Under the pieces are notes generated by a model, which was not told where the DNA came from, ran no database searches, and saw nothing but the letters and a program-made list of their open reading frames with translations. A stretch of 60,339 bases of DNA, from contig RXJR01000007.1 in assembly GCA_003963305.1 (NCBI GenBank), positions 1-60,339 of the forward strand. The letters are read 5' to 3'. Positions 53,837 to 60,339 of the stretch are shown piece after piece; the first letter of the stretch is position 1; the number at the start of each line of letters is the position of its first letter. A program made the position numbers and the translations under genes. This DNA comes from Candidatus Melainabacteria bacterium. Lineage in GTDB: Bacteria > Cyanobacteriota > Vampirovibrionia > Obscuribacterales > Obscuribacteraceae.

Positions 53837-54712
53837 TCAAAGAGCTTCCGGTCCGAAGGAATCGGGCAGGAGCTCTACGAGGCTGGTGTGAACGACCGAG
53901 CGATCCGGTCCGACCAGCAAGATCGGTGCGTCGGCGCCGAACTCGCGCAGCACCTGCAGACACTCGCCTTCTACCGGGTTGACGCTGGTCGGGTCGTCGA
54001 CAGTGACGACCAGCCTCACCTTGCGAGCGAAACCAGCGGTGCGGGCGCTGCGCATCGCCACTGTTTCGGCCAGCGCTGAGCCGCCGTAAGAGGCATTGTC
54101 GTCAGAGACACCTGAGAAGACACGTCTGACGCCCTTCTCGTTCTCACAGATGAAGAGCGCTGCGCGCGGACGCTTCGAGTAGGGAACGTGAGCGCGCTTC
54201 TTCAGCCCGTTCACGCGCCTGACGAGATTCTTTTCATCGCCGCTCAGATCGGCGAAAGCGATGCGCGCCACAGAAGCGCCGGGCAGGAGGTCGCCGACGA
54301 GCGCCTTGCGCACGTTGCGATCATGGTCGACGATGTTGAGCAGGATGGCGTCGCGTCCGAACTGAACCAGGAGCTGCCTGCAAAGCCCACAAGGTGAACC
54401 GCCGGGAACCTTGCGGCAGAACACCGAGACGATGCGAAATTGCTTGTAGCCTTGGAAGGCCGCCTGCGTGCCAGTAGTCCGCTCGGCGCAGATAGTGGGC
54501 GGGAACCAGTCGTTCTCGACGTTGCTACCGCCGAAGACCCTGGTCTCTCCCATCGCGTTAGCGGCAAGAATGCCTGCGCCGACCGGGAAATCTGAGTTGA
54601 AGCACAATCCATGCCGCGCCGACGCTGCGGCACCGCCCACGGCCACATCGACAAGTTGCTGTTCCTCGAACGACAGATCCTCGAAGCTAACGAACGTACC
54701 GATTGCGGTCAT
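53837..54712 (-). CDS. cdd: Cytidine deaminase, two-domain
   Basis: Deaminates (deoxy)cytidine to (deoxy)uridine in salvage. The 291-residue length and tandem-domain build match the dimeric E. coli-type enzyme. The N-terminal domain is active: SNVEN, the zinc motif CAERT (C75, E77) and PCGLC (C108, C111). E. coli Cdd has His at the first zinc position, while here it is Cys as in the short tetrameric enzymes. The C-terminal domain is degenerate: ALAET in place of C/H-A-E and SVNPVEGEC in place of P-C-x-x-C. AGGAGG precedes the ATG. Codons strongly C/G-ending. It fits with deoB and punA in nucleoside salvage but lies 49 kb away. Confidence 0.93.
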   Translation of the reverse strand: MTAIGTFVSFEDLSFEEQQLVDVAVGGAAASARHGLCFNSDFPVGAGILAANAMGETRVFGGSNVENDWFPPTICAERTTGTQAAFQGYKQFRIVSVFCRKVPGGSPCGLCRQLLVQFGRDAILLNIVDHDRNVRKALVGDLLPGASVARIAFADLSGDEKNLVRRVNGLKKRAHVPYSKRPRAALFICENEKGVRRVFSGVSDDNASYGGSALAETVAMRSARTAGFARKVRLVVTVDDPTSVNPVEGECLQVLREFGADAPILLVGPDRSVVHTSLVELLPDSFGPEAL

Positions 54713-54827
54713 GAAATTCCTCCTGAGACGGACAATCCGCCTCTTTTAAAGCACCGGCAGCCAAGTCACCACTACCGGTGCACGCGACAAGCCCCGACTG
54801 AAGTCGGAGCGAACAAGGAGCGCAGCA

Positions 54828-54860
54828 CCTGAGCCAGAAAATTTAGCTGTCTGGCTCAGG
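54828..54860 (-). terminator. Hairpin 3' of the FHA gene
   Basis: CCTGAGCCAGA pairs with TCTGGCTCAGG (11 bp), loop about 11 bases. It lies just after the FHA gene read on the minus strand, without a strong T-run. Confidence 0.55.
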
Positions 54861-54891
54861 CGCCGAAGGTAGACCTCATCCCGAACAGGAC

Positions 54892-55347
54892 CTACTGAGC
54901 CACCTGATCGTCAGCCGGTCCCACATCCTTCGCCGGGACCTGACCCTGACCAAAAGCCTGATCGACCTGACCCTGACCGAGAGCCGGGTCCGGAACCTGC
55001 CCGTGATCCTGACCAACAGCCGGATTCTGCCCCTCGGGCTGGTCGGTCAAAGAATGACTCAGGCTCAGCACGAGCATGGACGTCTCGGCGTTCACCGACC
55101 AGACGATCTCGGTCGCGAGGCCGATGGTAAGTCGGTCGCCGGGCTGGAGAACGCAACGCCTCGTGCGGCTGCCGTTGACGAAAGTACCGTTGGTGCTGTT
55201 GAGGTCACGAACGCTGACCTTTCCACCCACAGCCACCAGGGCCAGGTGCAGTCGGCTCACCTTAGCGTCGTCACCGACGATGCACTCACACTCCGCAGAC
55301 CGACCAATGGTGACGATCTCACCCTGCGCAAAATTCTTCTTACTCAT
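54892..55347 (-). CDS. FHA-domain protein with Gly/Gln repeat tail
   Basis: A 151-residue protein with a canonical FHA domain (about 10-90): TIGRSAECECIV (G-R-S), KVSRLHLAL (the S-x-x-H phosphothreonine contact), VRDLNSTNGTFVNG and LQPGDRLTIG. The last 55 residues are low complexity with repeated GQxQV-like units (GQGQVDQAFGQGQVPA). FHA domains read phosphothreonine marks from Ser/Thr kinases; none is encoded in the window. Followed on the minus strand by a hairpin. A short ORF (55392-55553) lies 44 bases upstream and may be co-transcribed. It is more canonical than the FHA protein at 38.2 kb. Confidence 0.92.
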   Translation of the reverse strand: MSKKNFAQGEIVTIGRSAECECIVGDDAKVSRLHLALVAVGGKVSVRDLNSTNGTFVNGSRTRRCVLQPGDRLTIGLATEIVWSVNAETSMLVLSLSHSLTDQPEGQNPAVGQDHGQVPDPALGQGQVDQAFGQGQVPAKDVGPADDQVAQ

Positions 55348-55391
55348 CGCAAAACTCCTATCAGAAAGGAGCCATGGGAAACGCAGCCGAC

Positions 55392-55553
55392 CTACAGCGG
55401 CAGGCTACGAAAAAATCTGTTCCAGGCTTCCATCCATGGAACCTCGAATTCATCCCAGCTCAACTCTTTCTCGAGTTGACGGAAACGCTCCAGCCGGGAT
55501 TGCAACTCAAGCCACTCCTGCCTGAGTTTCTTCAGTTCATCATCAGAAAGCAT
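55392..55553 (-). CDS. Possible 53-residue coiled-coil protein upstream of the FHA gene
   Basis: From the ATG at 55553, with GAGGACC eight bases upstream, the product is charged and helical (DDELKKLRQEWLELQSRLER, then FRQLEKELSWDEFE) with a Trp-rich end (VPWMEAWNRFFRSLPL). A longer GTG start at 55592 has no ribosome site. C/G-ending codons match the FHA gene it precedes. Probably real, but unproven. Confidence 0.5.
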   Translation of the reverse strand: MLSDDELKKLRQEWLELQSRLERFRQLEKELSWDEFEVPWMEAWNRFFRSLPL

Positions 55554-56663
55554 CTTTTGGTCCTCTGGCGCTGCCACCACATGTGATGACACGCAGTGAG
55601 AGATGACTGCCTGCGACCGATGAATCTTCTCGCCTCCTCGCGCGAGAAGTGAAAAAGTACAAAAATGAGGCTGAAGCGAACGCTAGTTGGCGGTTATCCG
55701 GAAATGCAAAAATGAAAAAGTAGACACCCCAATCTGCGCATTTTGGGATGCAAATTGCAAGCCACCATTATTTCTTGAAAAGAAGCGAAGAACCGCCCCA
55801 GTTGGCGCCGGACGGAATCGAACCAAATGTTTTCGATGAAGCAAAAACGCTCTCACGAAAAAGTGAACTAGCGCACAATGAATCAATAAAATTACCTGAA
55901 AACTTCTTTCAAAAACATGCGTTACCACCTGAAATCCGCCTGAATTGAGCATTCACGAGAACTACAAAAGTCATGAGACCTTTCAATCTCTATCGCGAGC
56001 ATGAGCCCAAAAGTTACTAAAAAGTCACAGGTGAGCAGAAAACCCAGGTCAGGCAGTACCGAGAGCTGGAAAGTGGAACAGCCGGCGCGACGATACCATA
56101 TATGGTACCAGTATGAATGCGGTTAACGATGGGTCAAGGAGGAGAATCTACTCTAAATTTCGCGCCGCTATGAAACGCTTTAGCATCCGTTGAACCAAAG
56201 ATTGTCAAATTCGCAGCAGGCAATAACATTGGCAATGTTGTCGACGTTAACAGAGGCTCACACTGGTCTGGCAAAATGCACACGCCCCTGGCGGAGCTGC
56301 AACAACCAAAAATGCTTGTCAGCCACACTAAGGAATGATGAAGAAGACATTTGTAACGGGTCAAAAACGTCATCAAGCGGCGCATTCAAGACTGTTGATT
56401 AAGTAACTACACAGTCCGTACATTTCAACGCGCGCGAAATTCTCTTGATAAGTTTCTGAAGTCTACTTTTTTCTTCGTCCAGGATTACATCACTGCACTG
56501 ATCGTGCTTTTAACAAAACAAACGCACATCCTTATGCCCCAAACGGCATACAGGCTGACACATTGCCGGAGACGCACCAAAGCCCCTGAAGCGGCGCAGC
56601 TGCGCTAACCCCGCACCAGGCACTTCAGGTTCTCAACGCAGGTCAACCTATGAAGGACATCTC
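55554..56663. other. 1.1-kb intergenic stretch
   Basis: No supported gene. It contains a 14-bp perfect palindrome TACCATATATGGTA (56094-56107), which could be an operator, and short ORFs without ribosome sites. A T-loop-like sequence at 55814-55824 (minus) is not part of a foldable tRNA. The region upstream of pckG should hold its promoter. Confidence 0.55.
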
Positions 56664-58502
56664 ATGACCTCAGCATCGAACAAACTCCCCTCCAAGCCCG
56701 CCCTCTCCCTGTCTCATGCCCGGCTTTCCGCCTGGGTGAACGACATGGTCGCACTGTGCAAGCCCGAACACATTCACCTCTGCGACGGTTCGCAAGCCGA
56801 ATTCGACTCGCTCTGTGCCACCATGGTCGCGTCCGGCACACTGCTGCGGCTCAATCCGGAACTGCGCCCGAACAGCTTCCTGGCTCGCTCCGACGCATCC
56901 GACGTCGCCCGCGTCGAAGACCGCACCTTCATCTGCTCGCGCAGCGAGGCCGATGCCGGACCGACCAACAACTGGCTGGATCCCGCCCAGGCCAGATCGA
57001 CTCTCTCTTCCCTCTTCGACGGCTGCATGCAGGGACGCACGATGTACGTGATTCCCTTCAGCATGGGTCCGATCGGCTCCGACATCGCCCACATCGGCGT
57101 CGAGGTCACCGATTCACCGTATGTGGTGGCGAGCATGCGCATCATGACGCGCATCGGCGAGGCTGTGCTCGACCAGCTGGGTGAAGACGGCGCGTTCATC
57201 CCGTGCCTGCACTCGGTGGGCATGCCGCTCACAGAAGGCTTAACCGACGTCGCCTGGCCCTGCAACAAGACGAAGTACATCTGCCACTTCCCGGAGAGCC
57301 GCGAGATCTGGTCGTTCGGCTCGGGCTACGGCGGCAACGCCCTTCTGGGCAAGAAGTGCTTCGCGCTGCGCATCGCCTCGAGCATGGCACGCGAAGAAGG
57401 CTGGTTGGCCGAGCACATGCTCATCCTCGGTCTGGAGTCGCCCCAGGGCGAGAAGAAGTACATCGCGGCAGCGTTCCCGAGTGCCTGCGGCAAGACCAAC
57501 CTGGCCATGCTGGTGCCTCCTGCCGGTCTGAACGGATGGAAGGTGACCACAGTCGGCGACGACATCGCCTGGGCCAAACCGGGCGCTGATGGGCGGCTCT
57601 ACGCCATCAACCCGGAAGCCGGCTACTTCGGCGTCGCCCCGGGCACTTCCACCAAGACCAATCCCAACGCCATCGCCATGCTGCAGCGCGACTGCATCTT
57701 CACGAACGTGGCGCTGACCGACGACGGCGATGTCTGGTGGGAAGGCCTGAGCGATGCGCCCGCTCACCTGGTCGACTGGCAGGGCAACGACTGGACACCG
57801 GGATGCGGTCGTCCTGCCGCTCATCCGAACTCGCGGTTCACAGTCGCGGCCACCAACTGCCCGTCTCTCGACGACAAGTGGAACGCCCCCGCCGGCGTGC
57901 CAATCAGCGCCTTCCTCTTCGGCGGCCGTCGCCCCAGCACCGTGCCGCTGGTCATGCAAGCGCGCGACTGGACAAGCGGCGTCTACATGGCGGCGACGCT
58001 CGGCTCCGAGACGACCGCAGCAGCGGCGGGCAAGGTCGGGCAGGTGCGACGCGATCCGATGGCGATGCTGCCCTTCTGCGGCTACAACATCGGCGACTAC
58101 TTCAAGCACTGGCTCGCCATGGAGGGCCGCGTCACCTCTCTGCCGGCCATCTTCAGCGTCAACTGGTTCCGCCTCGACGAGCACGGCAAGTTCATCTGGC
58201 CGGGCTACGGCGAGAACATGCGCGTCCTGAAGTGGATCTTCGAGCGCAGCAGCGGCACCGCCGGCGCCACCGAGTCTGTGCTCGGATGGATGCCCGAATA
58301 CGACTCTCTCGACTGGAACGGTCTTGCCTCGATCACGCCGGAACGGTTCAGCGAGCTGACCAGGCTCGATCCGCAGCTCTGGCTGTCCGAGCTCGACCAG
58401 CAAGCCGAGTTCTTCAACAAGCTCGGCGACAAGCTGCCAGCGCCCCTGGCCGCAGCCCGAGCCAGCTTCGCAAGCAGCTTCGCTCGCCAACTGACCGCCT
58501 GA
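56664..58502 (+). CDS. pckG: Phosphoenolpyruvate carboxykinase (GTP)
   Basis: Converts oxaloacetate and GTP to phosphoenolpyruvate, the entry step of gluconeogenesis. The 612-residue length and sequence match the GTP class: [20 protein letters not shown] within [13 protein letters not shown] (P-loop with reactive Cys, about 270), [33 protein letters not shown] metal-binding stretch, ENxNWF-type SVNWFRLDE and the C-terminal [18 protein letters not shown] lies seven bases before the ATG. Codons are almost only C/G-ending, as expected of a highly expressed gene. Aldolase 2 follows 135 bases later, separated by a hairpin, forming a gluconeogenic pair. Confidence 0.96.
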   Translation: MTSASNKLPSKPALSLSHARLSAWVNDMVALCKPEHIHLCDGSQAEFDSLCATMVASGTLLRLNPELRPNSFLARSDASDVARVEDRTFICSRSEADAGPTNNWLDPAQARSTLSSLFDGCMQGRTMYVIPFSMGPIGSDIAHIGVEVTDSPYVVASMRIMTRIGEAVLDQLGEDGAFIPCLHSVGMPLTEGLTDVAWPCNKTKYICHFPESREIWSFGSGYGGNALLGKKCFALRIASSMAREEGWLAEHMLILGLESPQGEKKYIAAAFPSACGKTNLAMLVPPAGLNGWKVTTVGDDIAWAKPGADGRLYAINPEAGYFGVAPGTSTKTNPNAIAMLQRDCIFTNVALTDDGDVWWEGLSDAPAHLVDWQGNDWTPGCGRPAAHPNSRFTVAATNCPSLDDKWNAPAGVPISAFLFGGRRPSTVPLVMQARDWTSGVYMAATLGSETTAAAAGKVGQVRRDPMAMLPFCGYNIGDYFKHWLAMEGRVTSLPAIFSVNWFRLDEHGKFIWPGYGENMRVLKWIFERSSGTAGATESVLGWMPEYDSLDWNGLASITPERFSELTRLDPQLWLSELDQQAEFFNKLGDKLPAPLAAARASFASSFARQLTA

Positions 58503-58526
58503 GGCTGCGCCGGCAGCTAGTTTTCG

Positions 58527-58561
58527 AGATAGAAGCGCGTCAACAAAACGCACTTCTATCT
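58527..58561 (+). other. Hairpin between pckG and aldolase 2
   Basis: AGATAGAAG pairs with CTTCTATCT (9 bp) and GCGT/ACGC extends inward. No T-run, so partial termination or transcript stabilisation is more likely than full termination. Confidence 0.55.
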
Positions 58562-58636
58562 TGCCTGACAGATTCAATCTCAGCGCTACGCAATGACGCT
58601 AAGCGCTTTCGAAACGCAACTTTCAAAGGAAACTGA

Positions 58637-59698
58637 ATGACCTCTCTCGAAAAAATCCGCCAGACCCTGGGCGACAAGGCCGACTTCCTGCTCGGGCACG
58701 AATGCAAGACCATCTCCCGCGATCTGCTGCATCTGCCCGGTCCGGACTTCATGGACACGGTCGTCACCGCCGCCAATCGCTCACCACAGGTGGTGCGCAG
58801 CCTGCAGCAGCTCTTCAACACCGGGCGCCTGGCCGGCACCGGCTACCTCTCCATCCTGCCCGTCGACCAGGGTATCGAGCACTCGGCCGGCGCTTCCTTC
58901 GCCGCCAATCCGATCTACTTCGACCCCGAGAACATCGTCAAGCTCGCCATCGAAGGCGGCTGCAATGCGGTCGTCTCCACCTTCGGCGCCCTCAGCTCCG
59001 TCGCCCGCAAGTACGCGCACAAGATTCCCTTCATCGTCAAGCTCAATCACAACGAGCTCCTCACCTACCCCAACAAGTTCGACCAGATCATGTTCGGCGA
59101 GGTCGAGCAAGCCTGGGAGATGGGCGCAGTCGCCGTCGGCGCCACGATCTACTTCGGCTCGCCCGAGTCGTCGCGGCAGATCGTCGAAGTGGCGAAGGCC
59201 TTCCGGCGTGCGCACGAGCTGGGCATGGCCACCATCCTCTGGTGCTACCTGCGCAACAACGACTTCAAGAAGGGCGACAAGGACTACCACGTCGCCGCCG
59301 ACCTGACCGCCCAGGCCAACCATCTCGGCGTCACCATCGAAGCCGACATCATCAAGCAGAAGCTGCCCGAGCTGCACGAGAGCGGCTTCGAAGCCCTGAA
59401 GTTCGGCAAGACCGACAAGAAGGTGGCAAGCGATCTGCTCAGCCAGCACCCGATCGACATGGCGCGTCTGCAGGTGGCTGCCTGCCACATGGGTCGCAGC
59501 GGGCTGATCAACTCGGGCGGCGCCTCGGGCAACAACGACCTCGCCGAAGCTGTGATGACGGCCGTCATCAACAAGCGCGCCGGCGGCTCGGGCATGATCT
59601 GCGGACGCAAGGCGTTCCAGAAGCCGATGCCCGAAGGCGTGGCGCTGCTGCACGCGATTCAGGACGTCTACCTCTGCAAGGAGGTGACGATCGCCTGA
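58637..59698 (+). CDS. fbaB: Class I fructose-bisphosphate aldolase, archaeal/DhnA type, copy 2
   Basis: Paralogue of the protein at 34421-35488: 353 residues, collinear from end to end with mostly identical residues, including [60 protein letters not shown] and [15 protein letters not shown] precedes the ATG. Its codons end almost always in C or G, unlike copy 1, so the two copies have been under different codon pressure or have different histories. The position downstream of pckG suggests that this is the gluconeogenic or highly expressed copy. The MaoC-type gene follows 43 bases later. Confidence 0.93.
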   Translation: MTSLEKIRQTLGDKADFLLGHECKTISRDLLHLPGPDFMDTVVTAANRSPQVVRSLQQLFNTGRLAGTGYLSILPVDQGIEHSAGASFAANPIYFDPENIVKLAIEGGCNAVVSTFGALSSVARKYAHKIPFIVKLNHNELLTYPNKFDQIMFGEVEQAWEMGAVAVGATIYFGSPESSRQIVEVAKAFRRAHELGMATILWCYLRNNDFKKGDKDYHVAADLTAQANHLGVTIEADIIKQKLPELHESGFEALKFGKTDKKVASDLLSQHPIDMARLQVAACHMGRSGLINSGGASGNNDLAEAVMTAVINKRAGGSGMICGRKAFQKPMPEGVALLHAIQDVYLCKEVTIA

Positions 59699-59741
59699 AC
59701 AGTCGAGGACGGTGAGAATACTGGACACACAGGAGGAGAAA

Positions 59742-60158
59742 ATGAATGTGTGGAAGGTGGGTGACAGCGCCCAGTTAACCAAAACAGTGACTCAAGAAGA
59801 TATCGGTGCTTTCGCCAAGATCACGCTCGACGACAACCCGGTTCACCTCGACCCGGAGTATGCCGCTGGCACCATCTTCAAAGGTTGCATCGCGCACGGA
59901 TTGCTGGTTGCCGGTCTCGTCTCTGCGGTGATCGGTACGAAACTTCCCGGTCCCGGTGCTATCTTTCGCGGGAACACGGTGAAGTTTCACCTCCCCGTCA
60001 GGGCCGGCGACACTATCACCGCCACTGCCACCATCACCCGTTTTGAAAACGGGGTCATGGAGCTGGACACCATCGTGACCAATCAGCATGGTCAGAAAGT
60101 GGTGTCCGGAACAGCCGAAATCGGCTATCGTCCCGACAAATTCAAGTCCGCAGCGTGA
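59742..60158 (+). CDS. MaoC-like (R)-specific enoyl-CoA hydratase
   Basis: A 138-residue single hot-dog domain. The MaoC/PhaJ catalytic motif is present: FAKITLDDNPVHLDPEYA (Asp and His), FKGCIAHGLLVAGLVSAV, LPGPGAIFRGNTVKFHLPVRAGD. Such enzymes hydrate trans-2-enoyl-CoA to (R)-3-hydroxyacyl-CoA for polyhydroxyalkanoate or fatty acid metabolism. No PHA synthase is in the window, so the pathway is open. Start at 59742 is set by AGGAGG four bases upstream; an earlier in-frame ATG lies at 59712. Likely co-transcribed with aldolase 2. A strong terminator follows. Confidence 0.9.
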   Translation: MNVWKVGDSAQLTKTVTQEDIGAFAKITLDDNPVHLDPEYAAGTIFKGCIAHGLLVAGLVSAVIGTKLPGPGAIFRGNTVKFHLPVRAGDTITATATITRFENGVMELDTIVTNQHGQKVVSGTAEIGYRPDKFKSAA

Positions 60159-60189
60159 TGCGAATACCAGGGATTTAAGCGTCAACTTC

Positions 60190-60229
60190 GAGGAACTGGT
60201 TCGACAAAACCAGTTCCTCATTTCTTTTC
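60190..60229 (+). terminator. Rho-independent terminator
   Basis: GAGGAACTGGTT pairs with AACCAGTTCCTC (12 bp perfect, 6-base loop), followed by a T-rich ATTTCTTTTC. Ends the pckG-aldolase-MaoC segment. Confidence 0.88.
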
Positions 60230-60248
60230 CGTACTAGCGCCTCGCATT

Positions 60249-60328
60249 TGACCTTCCCCCCATTTAGTAGACAGTGGTCTAAAGCCGACCCGCTTTAGGC
60301 CACTTTCTTACCTTTTTGGCCTTTTTCC
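60249..60328. repeat. 80-bp inverted repeat, right copy
   Basis: Exact reverse complement of bases 1-80. Eleven further bases follow to the window end, so this copy is not cut by the edge. The internal 12-base-arm hairpin is the same as in the left copy. Confidence 0.97.
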
Positions 60329-60339
60329 CACGGTGTGAG

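Noticed and set aside
55793-55870. tRNA-like 3' end on the minus strand with a GGTTCGATTCC T-loop sequence and a later GCGCCA
   Set aside because: The T-stem does not pair (TTTGG against CCGTC) and no matching acceptor strand, D-arm or anticodon arm can be drawn upstream.
57240-58577. 445-codon minus-strand ORF overlapping pckG
   Set aside because: It is a shadow of the C/G-ending codons of pckG; no family motifs, and pckG itself is certain.
1-60339. Prophage or transposon bounded by the 80-bp repeats
   Set aside because: No transposase, integrase, terminase or capsid gene was found, and the content is ordinary metabolic and envelope genes.

Overview
The window reads as chromosome of a Gram-negative-type bacterium. 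It carries an outer-membrane lipid transport pair (MlaE/MlaD), a heptose nucleotidyltransferase (RfaE2), an AMIN-domain envelope protein, DUF1800/DUF1501 secretion partners, many TPR proteins and archaeal-type class I fructose-bisphosphate aldolases. That mix, with no photosynthesis genes, would suit a non-photosynthetic cyanobacterial lineage (Vampirovibrionia/Melainabacteria, Obscuribacterales type). This placement is inference from gene content; no rRNA or marker gene is present to prove it. I see no tRNA, rRNA, CRISPR array, transposase, integrase or phage structural gene.

Layout. 0-6 kb: a stand-alone M17 N-terminal-domain protein, a zinc-ribbon Nudix hydrolase, and a nucleoside salvage operon on the minus strand (deoB, a degenerate PNP-like gene, punA). 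6-11 kb: a Gly/His/Tyr-rich secreted protein, a MerR-like regulator, an HD-domain protein and a glycogen debranching enzyme. 11-17 kb: two tandem Ala/Glu-rich coiled-coil paralogues, then a locus with a membrane protein (possibly TPM-like), two LemA-like proteins and a TM2 protein. 17-27 kb: DUF1800-DUF1501 pair, M48 membrane protease, and a 1634-residue protein with a disordered half, a membrane span and a TPR half. 28-33 kb: minus-strand envelope operon AMIN-TPR, rfaE2, mlaE, mlaD. 33-36 kb: secreted protein plus methylmalonyl-CoA epimerase, aldolase 1, and a secreted beta-solenoid-like repeat protein. 36-45 kb: MshEN-like/TPR protein, a 34-residue ORF plus FHA protein, then a four-gene block (small helical protein, coiled-coil protein, APH-fold kinase, 5'-nucleotidase-like phosphoesterase). 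45-52 kb: a large polytopic membrane protein, a membrane spermidine-synthase-like protein, a second zinc-ribbon Nudix and a membrane protein. 52-60 kb: fumC, cdd, an FHA protein, GTP-type PEP carboxykinase, aldolase 2 and a MaoC-type hydratase.

Three features stand out. First, the window begins and nearly ends with an exact 80-bp inverted repeat. Second, two clusters of three copies of a GCGATATCGC palindrome, spaced 32-38 bp apart, bracket the 39-44.7 kb block. Third, next to a purine nucleoside phosphorylase that has lost the DHIN loop sits a PNP-like protein that keeps this loop but has lost the catalytic residues.

Metabolically, pckG and two aldolases point to gluconeogenesis feeding the glycogen handled by the debranching enzyme; deoB, punA and cdd salvage nucleosides into ribose phosphate; fumC and the epimerase fit the TCA and propionate routes. 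By eye there are two codon-usage classes. Genes such as aldolase 2, pckG, the LemA locus, the HD protein, the M48 protease and cdd use almost only C/G-ending codons, while others, including aldolase 1, are mixed.
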